Counted from the stretch's first letter, positions 7,488 through 16,275 are shown. The stretch: 36,792 bases of DNA from Selenomonas sp. GACV-9 (GCA_900116485.1 FPAX01000021.1:1-36792); one strand, 5' to 3'. The notes: a model not told the origin generated them from the letters alone. Program-made: numbers and translations.

Positions 7488-8798
7488 TTAGGAGAGCGAT
7501 GTTGCAGGGGGCGTCTTTTCGAGCTTGCCCTTGAGATCGTGGTCGGTCATGGCGCAGACCGAGGCATCCGACCAGACGTTTTCGGCTGTCTCGATCATGT
7601 CGATGATCGTATAGATTGGCAGGATGACACCCATAAGGCCAATCGGTGCGCCGATGGAGCTCATCAGCGAAAGGGTCAGGAAGTAGCAGCCCATCGGTAC
7701 GCCAGCATTGCCGACCGCCGCGAGAACGGCGATGAACAGCCAGGAAATCATCGTGCCCAGCGAAAGCTCAAAGCCTGCGTTCTGCATGACGAACAGCGAG
7801 GTTACGAGGATGAAGGCTGCGCAGCCGTTCATGTTGATGGTGGTGCAGATCGGCAGCACGAACCGGGAGACGCGCGTATCGGCCTTGAGGTTATGCTCCG
7901 CCGAGGCCAGCGTCACAGGCAGCGTGCCAGCGGAACTCTTGGTGAACAGGGCGACGGCGATGGCGGGGCTCATCTGCTTGAAGACATCGATGGGGTTCAG
8001 GCCGCGCAGCAGCAGGAACAGCGGCAACACGATGAAGAACTGGATGGCATTGCCACCGAGGACGACCGCTACGTATTTAGCCAGGGCGCCGACTACGACG
8101 CCGGCCTGTATCTGGGCGGCTAGCTGGCCGGCGAAGGCCAGGATGCCAACAGGCAGTGCCCAGAGGATAGCTTTTATCAGTGTGAACAGCAATTCCTGTA
8201 CGCCATAGAGTCCTTTGATGAGGACGGCACGGTTCTCGGTCTTGGGCATGAAGGCCAGAGCCAAACCTACCGAAGCGGCGATAATCATGACCGAGAGCAC
8301 ATTGCCAGCCAGGAACGGCTGCAGGATGTTGTTGGGGATGACGGACAGGAAATGGTCATAGTAGGAAAGGGAGCCGACCTTGTCAAGTGGTACGGCGGCT
8401 GTGCCGGCACCGACAACATCGGCGGGCAGATTGCCCGGTGCAATCCAGAGGTAGAGCGCCAGGCCGACTGCTGCGGCTGAGATCGTCGTAAGCAGCGTAT
8501 AGCTGACTGCATGGGCGAAGATCGTCTTCGTCTCCTTCTGGCCGCCGAGGGCCGAGAGCGTCGTGATGACGGCCAGGGCAATGGTCGGTACGGCGATGAA
8601 CTGGAAGAGCCGCGTGAAGACCGTGGCGATGAAGTTGAATAACTCATCAAGGGCCTGGATGCCAAGGGAGCCGAGAATGCCGCCGAGAATCAACGCGCCG
8701 AACCAGAGAACCAGCTGCTTGCGGCTGGCACCGGGATTGTGTTGGCGCAGGGCTTCTTCGCGGGCCTGGTCGACACGGTTATTGTGTTCGTTTGCCAT
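7488..8798 (-). CDS. Dicarboxylate/amino acid:cation symporter (DAACS family)
   Basis: DAACS proteins import dicarboxylates, glutamate/aspartate, serine/threonine or cystine with Na+ or H+. The 436-residue protein shows the GltPh-type fold by sequence: hydrophobic segments, hairpin 1 SSAGTLPVTL (usually SSSATLP) and the TM7 motif NMNGCA. In glutamate transporters that motif is NMDGT, and its Asp helps bind sodium; Asn here argues for a different substrate or coupling. ATG 8798 follows GAAAGAAGG; the upstream extension of the frame has no ribosome site. A consensus promoter lies 60 bases upstream and the divergent neighbour is a chemoreceptor. Confidence 0.92.
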   Translation of the reverse strand: MANEHNNRVDQAREEALRQHNPGASRKQLVLWFGALILGGILGSLGIQALDELFNFIATVFTRLFQFIAVPTIALAVITTLSALGGQKETKTIFAHAVSYTLLTTISAAAVGLALYLWIAPGNLPADVVGAGTAAVPLDKVGSLSYYDHFLSVIPNNILQPFLAGNVLSVMIIAASVGLALAFMPKTENRAVLIKGLYGVQELLFTLIKAILWALPVGILAFAGQLAAQIQAGVVVGALAKYVAVVLGGNAIQFFIVLPLFLLLRGLNPIDVFKQMSPAIAVALFTKSSAGTLPVTLASAEHNLKADTRVSRFVLPICTTINMNGCAAFILVTSLFVMQNAGFELSLGTMISWLFIAVLAAVGNAGVPMGCYFLTLSLMSSIGAPIGLMGVILPIYTIIDMIETAENVWSDASVCAMTDHDLKGKLEKTPPATSLS

Positions 8799-8856
8799 AA
8801 GAATACCTTCTTTCTTGAATAAGAAATGATAAATCATACATGTTTAATATGTTTAC

Positions 8857-8885
8857 ATTATATAGACACTTTAAGCGCATGTCAA
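8857..8885 (-). promoter_or_regulatory. Consensus sigma-70 promoter of the symporter gene
   Basis: On the minus strand TTGACA (8880-8885), a 17-bp spacer and TATAAT (8857-8862) match the consensus at all twelve positions. Confidence 0.9.
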
Positions 8886-8926
8886 TAGGAAAGTGTAAAA
8901 ATATTAGCGGTAAGGGAGGAATTTAC

Positions 8927-8954
8927 TATAAGAAAAACTTATATATGTTATAAG
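8927..8954. promoter_or_regulatory. Palindromic operator candidate TATAAG-N5-CTTATA with a third half-site
   Basis: TATAAG (8927-8932) and CTTATA (8938-8943) form an inverted repeat, followed by another TTATAAG (8948-8954). It sits between the two divergent promoters, about 80 bases upstream of each expected start. The same palindrome occurs at 23936-23951. The protein that binds is unknown. Confidence 0.5.
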
Positions 8955-8978
8955 TAGAAAAGAATAGTGAGCTTTTTT

Positions 8979-9007
8979 TTGCAATGGTAAAATAAAATTG
9001 TTATAAT
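8979..9007 (+). promoter_or_regulatory. Sigma-70 promoter of the chemoreceptor gene
   Basis: TTGCAA (8979-8984), a 17-bp spacer and TATAAT (9002-9007) lie 31 bases before the start codon. It reads as a housekeeping promoter, not the sigma-28 type often used for chemotaxis genes. Confidence 0.85.
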
Positions 9008-9037
9008 AGAAATCTATCATTTTAGGAGGTGCAAGAA

Positions 9038-10753
9038 ATGGGATTATTTGATAATCTGAAGGTAGCTTATAAGCTGATGATGATTGTTGCCGTGGCTGCG
9101 ATTGCCATGCTGGGCATCAGCTTCACGGGCTATCGTTCGCTGAGCAATGCGGATAACGCAATGAACAGCATGTATCAGCATGAGATGAAGGGCGTGCAGC
9201 AATTGGGAACTGCTGTGGAGTACAGCCGTGTCATGATGGTCAAGACCTTGCAGATCGTGACGCTGCACGATAATGCTGACCGCTTGAAGACGGTATCTAA
9301 ACAGCAGAAGGAAGCTGCGGACAACGTCGAGAAGGCTCTGGCTGAGTACAAGGAAACCGTCAAGGGCATGCCGATCGAGGATACCAGCGAGATCGATGCG
9401 CAGTGGGCGAACTACAAGAAGGTCATGACGCATGTCATCGAGCTGTCGAATCAGGGCAAAGCGGCCGACGCCTTGGCTTATTATGAGAAAGAAGGCTCGC
9501 CGGCAACGCGCGGCCTGCGCGATGCTTTCCATGGCCAGCAGCAGCGCGTCAACGAGCAGGCGGAGGCCGGAGAGCAGGCCAGCCGCGATGCCAACAGCCA
9601 TGCGCTGATGCTCATCATGATTGTCACGTTGGTGGCACTGGTTGTGCAGGCTGGCGGCAGCATGATGACGGCGCGCAATATCACGTCGGCCCTTGACTCG
9701 ATGCGGGCAGTCTGCGAGAAACTCCGCGATGGCGATTTCCGCGGCACCGCTACGGCCCTTGATCGTGGTGACGAGTTCGGGCATCTCTCTGGCGTGCTTG
9801 CCGATATGCAGCATAAGCTTGCCGCTTATATGAAGGGTGTCTATAAGGCCATCCAGGATATCAGCGACTCTTCGGGCAACCTCAAGGAGGCGTCCTTGCA
9901 GTCGGCCCAGGCTTCGGTTCAGTCGGCTGAGGCTGTTGGCGAGGCTGCTCATATCGTCCTCGAGCAGGAAGAGCAGCTCAAGGCCAGTCAGGAGCTGCTG
10001 GATAAGGTAAATGCTTCCATCCAGACAATGCGCGCTCATGCAGGTGAGGTTTCAGACAACTCGCTGACGGCTGCTGGTGAGGCAGCGCAGGGCAACAAGG
10101 CGCTGGCTGATTCGGTCCGCGAGATCCGCGATGTCGAGTCTACGGTCAGCAGCACGGCTGAGATGGTCAGCCGCCTGGGCAGCCGCTCGAGCGAGATTGG
10201 CGCTATCGTCGATACGATCTCGGAGATTGCGAGCCAGACGAACCTTTTGGCACTCAATGCCGCTATCGAGGCAGCACGTGCTGGTGAGCAGGGCCGCGGC
10301 TTCTCCGTCGTAGCGGAGGAGGTTCGCAAGCTGGCTGAGCAGTCGGAAGAGGCAGCTCAGAAGATTGCCGGCCTTATCAATGCGATGCAGCAGGATACGG
10401 CTGAGGCCGTTGACTCGATGAAACAGGGCTGCGATGCCGTTGTGACTGGTGCGAAATCCGTTGAGGAATTGCAGGCCGTGTTCGAGCGTATCCATGACCT
10501 CGTCCAGGCTGGTGCGGAAAAGACAAAGGAAATGGATGCTGCTATCCGCCAGGTCAACGAAGATGCCCAGAATATCTCCGACTCGGTGGCGGAAATCAAT
10601 GCCAAGGGCCGGGTAATCTCGGAGCATATGGAATCTGTATCGGCAGCGACCGAAGAGCAGTCGGCTTCGTCGGAAGAGATTGCATCGGCCAGCGATACGC
10701 TTTCGCATATGGCATCGGAACAGAAACAGGCTTTGCGCCAGTTCAAGTTCTAA
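9038..10753 (+). CDS. Methyl-accepting chemotaxis protein
   Basis: This 571-residue transmembrane chemoreceptor has TM1 at about residues 10-32, a four-helix-bundle-type extracytoplasmic sensor (about 35-185), TM2 at about 190-210, a HAMP domain, and a long cytoplasmic signalling helix pair. The most conserved part, the CheA/CheW-binding hairpin tip, is present ([20 protein letters not shown], then [18 protein letters not shown]). No CheR-tethering pentapeptide is seen at the C-terminus. ATG 9038 has TAGGAGG at the right distance; the GTG at 9029 lies within that site. The ligand is unknown. The divergent symporter suggests a dicarboxylate or amino acid attractant, which is only inference. 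Confidence 0.95.
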   Translation: MGLFDNLKVAYKLMMIVAVAAIAMLGISFTGYRSLSNADNAMNSMYQHEMKGVQQLGTAVEYSRVMMVKTLQIVTLHDNADRLKTVSKQQKEAADNVEKALAEYKETVKGMPIEDTSEIDAQWANYKKVMTHVIELSNQGKAADALAYYEKEGSPATRGLRDAFHGQQQRVNEQAEAGEQASRDANSHALMLIMIVTLVALVVQAGGSMMTARNITSALDSMRAVCEKLRDGDFRGTATALDRGDEFGHLSGVLADMQHKLAAYMKGVYKAIQDISDSSGNLKEASLQSAQASVQSAEAVGEAAHIVLEQEEQLKASQELLDKVNASIQTMRAHAGEVSDNSLTAAGEAAQGNKALADSVREIRDVESTVSSTAEMVSRLGSRSSEIGAIVDTISEIASQTNLLALNAAIEAARAGEQGRGFSVVAEEVRKLAEQSEEAAQKIAGLINAMQQDTAEAVDSMKQGCDAVVTGAKSVEELQAVFERIHDLVQAGAEKTKEMDAAIRQVNEDAQNISDSVAEINAKGRVISEHMESVSAATEEQSASSEEIASASDTLSHMASEQKQALRQFKF

Positions 10754-10777
10754 CAAATATATTTAACAGATATGATA

Positions 10778-10818
10778 AAAAAACGTCCATAAGGGCATTG
10801 CCCTTGTGGACGTTTTTG
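10778..10818. terminator. Bidirectional terminator between MCP and CobT-like genes
   Basis: AACGTCCA...TGGACGTT with an inner AGGGC/GCCCT stem is flanked by seven A on the left and T-runs on the right, so it can stop both genes. Confidence 0.88.
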
Positions 10819-10827
10819 TTTTGAGCG

Positions 10828-12747
10828 TTATTGCAGCTGACGGCCGGCGCCGGGGCCGTCGCTGGCGACGGCGACCTTTGTCTCAGCAAAAGTGCGCATG
10901 CCGTTCAGCATGTGCAGGGCAGCCTCAGTGATGTCAAGGCCCAGGCTGGCGATGATGCCGCCGGGCAGTGTGATGTCCGCCTGCAGCAAGGCGGGCTGGA
11001 CGTGCAGGATATAGGGGCGCACGGCAGGACAGAGCAGTTCCGTATAGCGGGCGATGATCTCAGTGGCCTCGTCATCGAGCAGGATGAAGCTGCTGTTATG
11101 CGCGGCCGCGATTATCGCACCGATGATGGCGCTGACTGCAGGCTGATAGGTCTCGGGTGTTTTGGACAGGAACTCATCGGCAGCGTAGCGCAGGCTGCCG
11201 TCTTCCTTCAGCAATGCGGCGCGCAGCTCACCTGCTGCTGTGCCAAAGGGGGCATCTTCGTCCATCTCGGTCAGCGCAAGGCCGAGCAGCGGATAGGACA
11301 GCGAGAGCAGCTCGGCATGCTCGCGGCCGAAGTCGAAGGCTGCTGTCGGTGGCAGTCCCTCGCGCAGATGGCCCAGGGTGACTTCCGCACCGGCATGGGT
11401 CGCAAAAGCCGCCGTGATCTGTGACTGCAGCGGGCTCGTATGGCGCCCGGTAAAGACCAGCAAGGCCCTGTCCATGCCGCATTCTGGCAGTTCGTCGCCG
11501 ATGATGCCTGCCAGCTCCACGGCAATCTGCTCAAGATAGCCAAGGCTGTAGATAGGCTTAGCCAGATTGTCGATGCGCTGCTGGCAGAGCTCCATCGACT
11601 GGTGGTCGAGATCCTGCATCGTGCGCAGATAGAAGTCGAAGGTCTTATCGGTGATCTTGGGCGTGGCATAGCGCATGTATTCGTGATGGAAAGGCGTCTC
11701 GATGGGATCTTGCGGCAGCTTGTCGAGGACATCCCAGGCCGTGAGGGCCGCGTCGAGCATATTGGCCAGCAAGCTGGAGCCGCAGGCCTCGCCAAGCTTC
11801 AGGTCAAGATCCATCAGTGGCTCGAGGCCAAGTTTCTGGAGGCTATGAGCATGGGACTTTTCTGCCCCCTGATGGGACGCGAGCAGGTAGTCCACGCAGT
11901 CAGGGGCAAGCCGCTGGGCAATCAAGGCCGCGGCTGCCGTGTTGGCGCCGTCGAGGATGATTGTGCGCTGGCGAGCGGCTGCGCCAAGGATCAGCCCGGC
12001 AATGGCGCCGAGCTCAAAGCCGCCGACCTTGGCGAGGATGTCAAGACCGTCGCTCTCGTCAGGCTGATTGATATCAAGAGATTTCTGGACGATAGTTGTC
12101 TTTTTCCGCAGGCGCTCGTCGGAGATATTCGTGCCCCGGCCGGTAACCGCCTCGGCGCTTAGGCCGCAGCAGACCGCCGTGATGGCTGCGCTGGCCGTGG
12201 TGTTGGCAATGCCCATCTCGCCGGGCAGGATGCAGTCGAAGCCCTCGTTGATGACTTGATTAGCGATGTCGATACCGGTTTCGACGGCCTGGCGGGCCTG
12301 ATCGCGGGTCATGGCCGGGCCTTGGGCCATATTTGCCGTGCCATTGGCGATACGGGCATCGATGAGATCAGGGATATCGCTGGTATCCGCGGCGATGCCC
12401 ATATCGACGACAAGGAGTTCGGCGCTGCAGTAGTCGGCAAAGGCGTTGGCCGCGCCGCCACGGCTGATCAGGTAGTTGCGTGTCATCTGCACAGTCGTTT
12501 CGGGAGGGTAGGCGCTGACACCTTCAGCGGCGACACCGTGATCGGCACAGCAAATCACGGTGCATTTCTCGGGGGACTGCGGATGACGCTCGCCAGTAAT
12601 GGCAAGATAGCGCAGCAGCAGGCCGCGTAGGCGGCCTAGGGCTGAGTCATCGCCTTCGAGTACCTGGGCGAGCCGGGATGCTGCCGCCGCAGCGGTTTCG
12701 CGATTCGCTGGCACGATGGCGCCAAGGGTTGATTCGAGCAGGCTCAT
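10828..12747 (-). CDS. Tandem CobT-like fusion: nucleotide--base phosphoribosyltransferase, possible single-chain ArsAB type
   Basis: CobT enzymes activate the lower-ligand base of cobamides with nicotinate mononucleotide. CobT proteins are about 350 residues; this one has 639. Residues 1-345 are a complete CobT: CADHGVAAEGVSAYP, GEMGIANTT with Glu177, GGFELGA, ASHQGAE and LKLGE with Glu320, matching the catalytic Glu174 and Glu317 of Salmonella CobT. Residues about 383-625 look like a second, degenerate CobT: the N-terminal signature KPIYSLG (397-403) is clear and the last 90 residues align by eye, but the GEMG loop is gone. Conversely the first half has lost the KPxxSLG motif. In Sporomusa ovata, ArsA and ArsB are separate CobT homologues forming a heterodimer that activates phenol and p-cresol, with only ArsA catalytic. 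A fusion of that kind is my inference. The ATG overlaps the tex stop by four bases. Confidence 0.85.
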   Translation of the reverse strand: MSLLESTLGAIVPANRETAAAAASRLAQVLEGDDSALGRLRGLLLRYLAITGERHPQSPEKCTVICCADHGVAAEGVSAYPPETTVQMTRNYLISRGGAANAFADYCSAELLVVDMGIAADTSDIPDLIDARIANGTANMAQGPAMTRDQARQAVETGIDIANQVINEGFDCILPGEMGIANTTASAAITAVCCGLSAEAVTGRGTNISDERLRKKTTIVQKSLDINQPDESDGLDILAKVGGFELGAIAGLILGAAARQRTIILDGANTAAAALIAQRLAPDCVDYLLASHQGAEKSHAHSLQKLGLEPLMDLDLKLGEACGSSLLANMLDAALTAWDVLDKLPQDPIETPFHHEYMRYATPKITDKTFDFYLRTMQDLDHQSMELCQQRIDNLAKPIYSLGYLEQIAVELAGIIGDELPECGMDRALLVFTGRHTSPLQSQITAAFATHAGAEVTLGHLREGLPPTAAFDFGREHAELLSLSYPLLGLALTEMDEDAPFGTAAGELRAALLKEDGSLRYAADEFLSKTPETYQPAVSAIIGAIIAAAHNSSFILLDDEATEIIARYTELLCPAVRPYILHVQPALLQADITLPGGIIASLGLDITEAALHMLNGMRTFAETKVAVASDGPGAGRQLQ

Positions 12748-14939
12748 ACGATCTGGGCCTCCTTTGGCACCTGTTTGAGGGACAGGCCGATGCGGTTGCG
12801 CTTCTCATCGATGCTGATGACCATGACCGTGAGTACGTCGCCGATGGAGAGCACATCGAGCGGATGCTTGACGCGCTTCTTGGATAGCTCGGAGATGTGA
12901 ATCAGGCCATCCTGATGCAGGCCGATGTCGACGAAGGCGCCGAAGTCGGTGATGTTGCGGACTGTGCCGCGCATGATTGTGCCGGGCTGGATATCCGACA
13001 GCTTGACGATGGCCTGGCGCGTCAGCGGTGCCGGCAGGTCTTCGCGAGGGTCGCGGCCTGGCTTGACGAGGGCCGCGAGGATATCCTTGACCGTGGGTTC
13101 GCCGGCATTGAGCTCCTTGGCGAGCTTGGCAATGTCGACGAGCCTGCTCTTGGCGGCAAGCAGGGCGAGCTGGTCCTTGTCAGTCAGGTCGCTTAAAGTA
13201 AAGCCGAGCTTGGCGAGGATTTCCTCGGCAAGTTTATAAGATTCCGGATGGACCGGCGTGTTGTCAAGCGGGGACTTGCCGCCGGCAATGCGCAGGAAGC
13301 CTGCGCACTGCGTGAAGGCTGCCGGGCCAAGGCGCGGGACCTTGAGGAGCTGGCGGCGGTTCGTGAAGACGCCATTCTCGTTGCGGAAGGCGACGATGTT
13401 CTTGGCAATCGTCGCGTTGATACCGGCGATATGCTTGAGCAGTGCCGTAGAGGCTGTGTTGAGGTCGACGCCCACATGGTTGACGGTGCTCTCGATCGTG
13501 GCATCGAGGGTATGGGTGAGTTCCTTCTGGTTGACGTCATGCTGATACTGGCCGACGCCGATGGCCTTCGGATCGATCTTGACAAGCTCGGCCAGCGGGT
13601 CCTGGACGCGGCGGGCAATGGAGACGGCGCCGCGGATGACGACGTCGTACTCGGGCAGCTCCTCCTTGGCCAGTGCCGAAGCCGAGTAGACCGAGGCGCC
13701 GGCCTCGTTGGCGATGATATAGTGGACATCGCTGAGGTCATTGACACGGATGAGCTCGGCGGCAAACTGCTCCGTCTCATAGGAGGCCGTGCCATTGCCG
13801 ATTGAGATCAGCGTGACATGGTGTTTCTTGATGGAAGCCAGTACGGTCTTAGCGGCCGCCTCCTTGGCGCGTTCGCTCTGGGTGATCTGCAGTACGCCGT
13901 AGTCGAGTACCTGGCCCGTGGCGTCGACGACGGCCATCTTGCAGCCGTTGCGGTAGCCAGGGTCGAGCCCCATGACCGTGTGGCCGGCCAGCGGGGCTTG
14001 GAGCAGCAGCTGGCGCAGGTTCGCGCCGAATACCTTGATGGCCTGCGTTTCGGCGTCCTCGGTGAGCAGGCTGCGGATCTCGCGCTCAAGCGCCGGCAGC
14101 AGCAGGCGCTTGTAGCCGTCATCGATGGCGGCTTGCAAGCTCTCGTCCCAGATCGAGGGCTGGCGGTGGAGGCCCTGATAGATGCGGCGGCAGTTTTCTT
14201 CGTGGTCGGCTTCAAGTTTCACCTTGAGGGCGCCCTTCTTCTCGCCGCGGTTGATGGCGAGGATGCGGTGGGATGGCAGTGTATGGACAGGTTCGCGGTA
14301 TTCGGCATACATCTCGAGTACCTGCTTGTCTTCTTCGGCGGCATCGTCGGCAAGGCTCGTCGTGAGCACCGCCATGTTCCAGAGCCGCGTGCGCATCTTC
14401 TTGCGCAGGGCCGCATCCTCCATGGTGGTCTCGGCCACGATGTCCATGGCGCCTGCCAGTGCGTCCTCGGCTGTGGCGATGCCCTTTTCCTCATCGATGA
14501 AGTTGGCGGCCTCAGCAAGGGCACTGCCCTTGGTCTGGGCCTGCAGCATCATGGCAGCCGCCAGCGGCTCAAGGCCGGCCTCGCGGGCCATCTGGGCGCG
14601 CGTGCGCTTTTTCTGCTTGTACGGGAGATAGAGGTCTTCGAGGTCCTGCAGTTTCGTGGTCTTCTCGATGGCGGCGCGCAGCTCGTCGGTGAGCTTGCCC
14701 TGTTCTTCGATCTTGCCGAGGATTTCCTCCTGGCGTTTGACGAGATTGCGCAGGTAGGTAAGACGCTCCTCGAGCAGGCGCAGCTGCTCGTCTTCAAGGG
14801 AGCCTGTGGCTTCCTTGCGGTAGCGGGCGATGAAGGGTACCGTGTTGCCGCCGTCCAGCAGCTCGATAGCTGCCGTGACCTGTTTCGGGCGGACGTTCAA
14901 TTCTTTCGCGATGACCGCGCTGATATCGTTTGTAAGCAT
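12744..14939 (-). CDS. tex: Tex family RNA-binding transcription accessory protein
   Basis: Tex is a cytoplasmic nucleic-acid-binding protein related to eukaryotic Spt6, linked to transcription and RNA metabolism. The 731-residue protein has the Tex N-terminus (ISAVIAKELNVRPKQV, TVPFIARYRKEATG), a YqgF/RNase-H-like domain (GLDPGYRNGCKMAVVDATG, about 325-345), helix-hairpin-helix motifs (about 500-570) and a C-terminal S1 domain (about 645-715: GTVRNITDFGAFVDIGLHQD). Length is close to the family's usual 720-780. The start ATG has only a weak ribosome site. Its stop overlaps the start of the CobT-like gene (ATGA), giving translational coupling that joins otherwise unrelated functions. Confidence 0.95.
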   Translation of the reverse strand: MLTNDISAVIAKELNVRPKQVTAAIELLDGGNTVPFIARYRKEATGSLEDEQLRLLEERLTYLRNLVKRQEEILGKIEEQGKLTDELRAAIEKTTKLQDLEDLYLPYKQKKRTRAQMAREAGLEPLAAAMMLQAQTKGSALAEAANFIDEEKGIATAEDALAGAMDIVAETTMEDAALRKKMRTRLWNMAVLTTSLADDAAEEDKQVLEMYAEYREPVHTLPSHRILAINRGEKKGALKVKLEADHEENCRRIYQGLHRQPSIWDESLQAAIDDGYKRLLLPALEREIRSLLTEDAETQAIKVFGANLRQLLLQAPLAGHTVMGLDPGYRNGCKMAVVDATGQVLDYGVLQITQSERAKEAAAKTVLASIKKHHVTLISIGNGTASYETEQFAAELIRVNDLSDVHYIIANEAGASVYSASALAKEELPEYDVVIRGAVSIARRVQDPLAELVKIDPKAIGVGQYQHDVNQKELTHTLDATIESTVNHVGVDLNTASTALLKHIAGINATIAKNIVAFRNENGVFTNRRQLLKVPRLGPAAFTQCAGFLRIAGGKSPLDNTPVHPESYKLAEEILAKLGFTLSDLTDKDQLALLAAKSRLVDIAKLAKELNAGEPTVKDILAALVKPGRDPREDLPAPLTRQAIVKLSDIQPGTIMRGTVRNITDFGAFVDIGLHQDGLIHISELSKKRVKHPLDVLSIGDVLTVMVISIDEKRNRIGLSLKQVPKEAQIV

Positions 14940-14974
14940 ATAGGATGCACCAGCTTTCTTGCATTAGTGTCTTC

Positions 14975-14983
14975 ATTATATCA
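14975..14983 (-). promoter_or_regulatory. Extended -10 promoter element upstream of tex
   Basis: On the minus strand TGATATAAT is an extended -10 (TGnTATAAT) 36 bases before the tex start. No good -35 is present at 17 bp. It would also serve the coupled CobT-like gene. Confidence 0.5.
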
Positions 14984-15086
14984 TAAATAACACGGATTCC
15001 GGCGGCAGGTTTTTCGCGTGTGCCTGTCGAATTAAACAGCAAATCACATAGGAATCGAAAGACCGTGGAACTGAAGAGGTGGTCTT

Positions 15087-15998
15087 ATGAAAAAGGTATT
15101 GATGTTGGCAGCCTTGATAGTGACTGTGGTGCTCTGTTCCTGGCTTGCGGAGGAGGCGCTGGCGGCAGCTAGAGGAAGGCTGCTGTTCGTTCCTCAGGAT
15201 GATGGGGCCGCGGCAGGTGTGGAGATGGAGGCAGCCTGCCGCGCCCTTGGCTATGAGGTGGTCATGCCGCCGGCAGAGCTGTTGAGCGGCGGTGGGGGCA
15301 AGCCTGGCCAGCCCGATAAGCTTTGGGCCTGGATGCGCGCGAACATCTGCGGTGCGGAGGCCGCAATGGTTTCGGCAGATGCCATGATATATGGCGGACT
15401 CGATCGCTCGCGCAAGCATGAGCTGGCAGAGGCGCTGCTGGCCCAGCGGGCTGAACAGTTCGAGGTGCTCCATGAGCAGCATCCCGAGACCAGCTTCTAT
15501 GTGTACAGCTCGCTGCTGCGGATGCCGCGGAGCGGGAAGCAGGCTGGCAGGGGGGAGCCTGCCTATTACCGGGAGTATGGGGCGGATATCTTCGCGGCGG
15601 CAGCGCTGGCGGACAAGCGGGAGCTGCAGGGGCTGACCGCAGCGGAACAGGTGGCCCTCGGCCGTCATATCCAGGCAGTTCCGCCAGATATCTGGCAGGA
15701 TTGGCAGGCTCGCCGCGATAAGAACCTGTCCGTCAATCGCCGTCTGATCGATTTCACCCGCAGGGGGATATTCCGCTGTGTCCTGATCGGCAAGGAGGAG
15801 GACGCGCCGCTGTCACAGACAAACCGCGAGGGACGCATCCTTACGGCGTATGCACAGGGGCTGCCGGAGACGCAGTTCCAGCTGCTTTCTGGCAGTGATG
15901 GTCTGGGGGGATTGCTGCTTGGCCGGGTACGCCATGACGTTATTTTGAGGCAGGATTCCATTACTTATTTTTATGGTGACAATGCCTTTGAAACATGA
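15087..15998 (+). CDS. Short DUF4127-like exported protein
   Basis: The 303-residue protein has an N-terminal signal sequence (residues 1-27) and then a domain I place in the DUF4127 family from VSADAMIYGGLDRSR (about 97-111), YVYSSLLRMPRSG and the NLSVNRRLIDF segment. DUF4127 function is unknown; members I know of are usually near 500 residues, so this one appears to lack roughly the last 200. No continuation is visible in other frames after the stop, and a promoter for the next gene overlaps its last codons, so the end looks natural and not a sequencing frameshift. A GAAGAGGTGG ribosome site precedes ATG 15087. It is convergent with nothing and divergent from tex. Confidence 0.65.
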   Translation: MKKVLMLAALIVTVVLCSWLAEEALAAARGRLLFVPQDDGAAAGVEMEAACRALGYEVVMPPAELLSGGGGKPGQPDKLWAWMRANICGAEAAMVSADAMIYGGLDRSRKHELAEALLAQRAEQFEVLHEQHPETSFYVYSSLLRMPRSGKQAGRGEPAYYREYGADIFAAAALADKRELQGLTAAEQVALGRHIQAVPPDIWQDWQARRDKNLSVNRRLIDFTRRGIFRCVLIGKEEDAPLSQTNREGRILTAYAQGLPETQFQLLSGSDGLGGLLLGRVRHDVILRQDSITYFYGDNAFET

Positions 15999-16004
15999 TA
16001 AAAT
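15976..16004 (+). promoter_or_regulatory. Promoter of the small basic protein gene
   Basis: GTGACA (15976-15981), a 17-bp spacer and TAAAAT (15999-16004) overlap the end of the DUF4127-like gene. The expected transcript begins near 16011 with a hairpin CAAAGT-N7-ACTTTG. Confidence 0.65.
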
Positions 16005-16079
16005 AACTCCAAAGTTGAAAAGACTTTGATATTTTCAGGGATTTATACGTTATATTGTTCACCAGGGGAGGGTCTTGAA

Positions 16080-16232
16080 ATGAGAAAAACAAGGAAGAGC
16101 ATCAACTGGAATCACGATTGCATCTGTTATGAGCGCAAGGTGCAGACGCGCCGCGCGCAATGGTTGATGCGTCATGCAGCTCCTGCTGCAGGCAGTCAGG
16201 CTGAGGACAAGAAGACAACGGAAGTCGCTTGA
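16080..16232 (+). CDS. Small basic protein of 50 residues, unknown function
   Basis: The ATG at 16080 follows AGGGGAGGG at about seven bases, much better than upstream starts in this frame. The 50-residue product is rich in Lys and Arg in its first half (MRKTRKSINWNHDCICYERK), has a CxC pair, and ends in an Ala/Lys/Glu tail. No signal peptide or membrane segment is present. It sits in a complete small transcription unit with its own promoter and terminator, which argues that it is real. I do not recognise a family. Position directly before the PerR/Fur-type regulator may be chance. Confidence 0.6.
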   Translation: MRKTRKSINWNHDCICYERKVQTRRAQWLMRHAAPAAGSQAEDKKTTEVA

Positions 16233-16244
16233 TACAAAGAGCGG

Positions 16245-16275
16245 AGAGCTGCTGCTGAGCCAGCAGCTCTTTTTT
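16245..16275 (+). terminator. Terminator of the small basic protein gene
   Basis: AGAGCTGCTG-CTGAGC-CAGCAGCTCT followed by a T-run. Confidence 0.9.

Noticed and set aside
10828..12747. Fused CobT as an artefact of a frameshift joining two genes
   Set aside because: The frame is open for 639 codons with no overlap signature, and the second half lacks an internal start with a good ribosome site; the halves also differ strongly.
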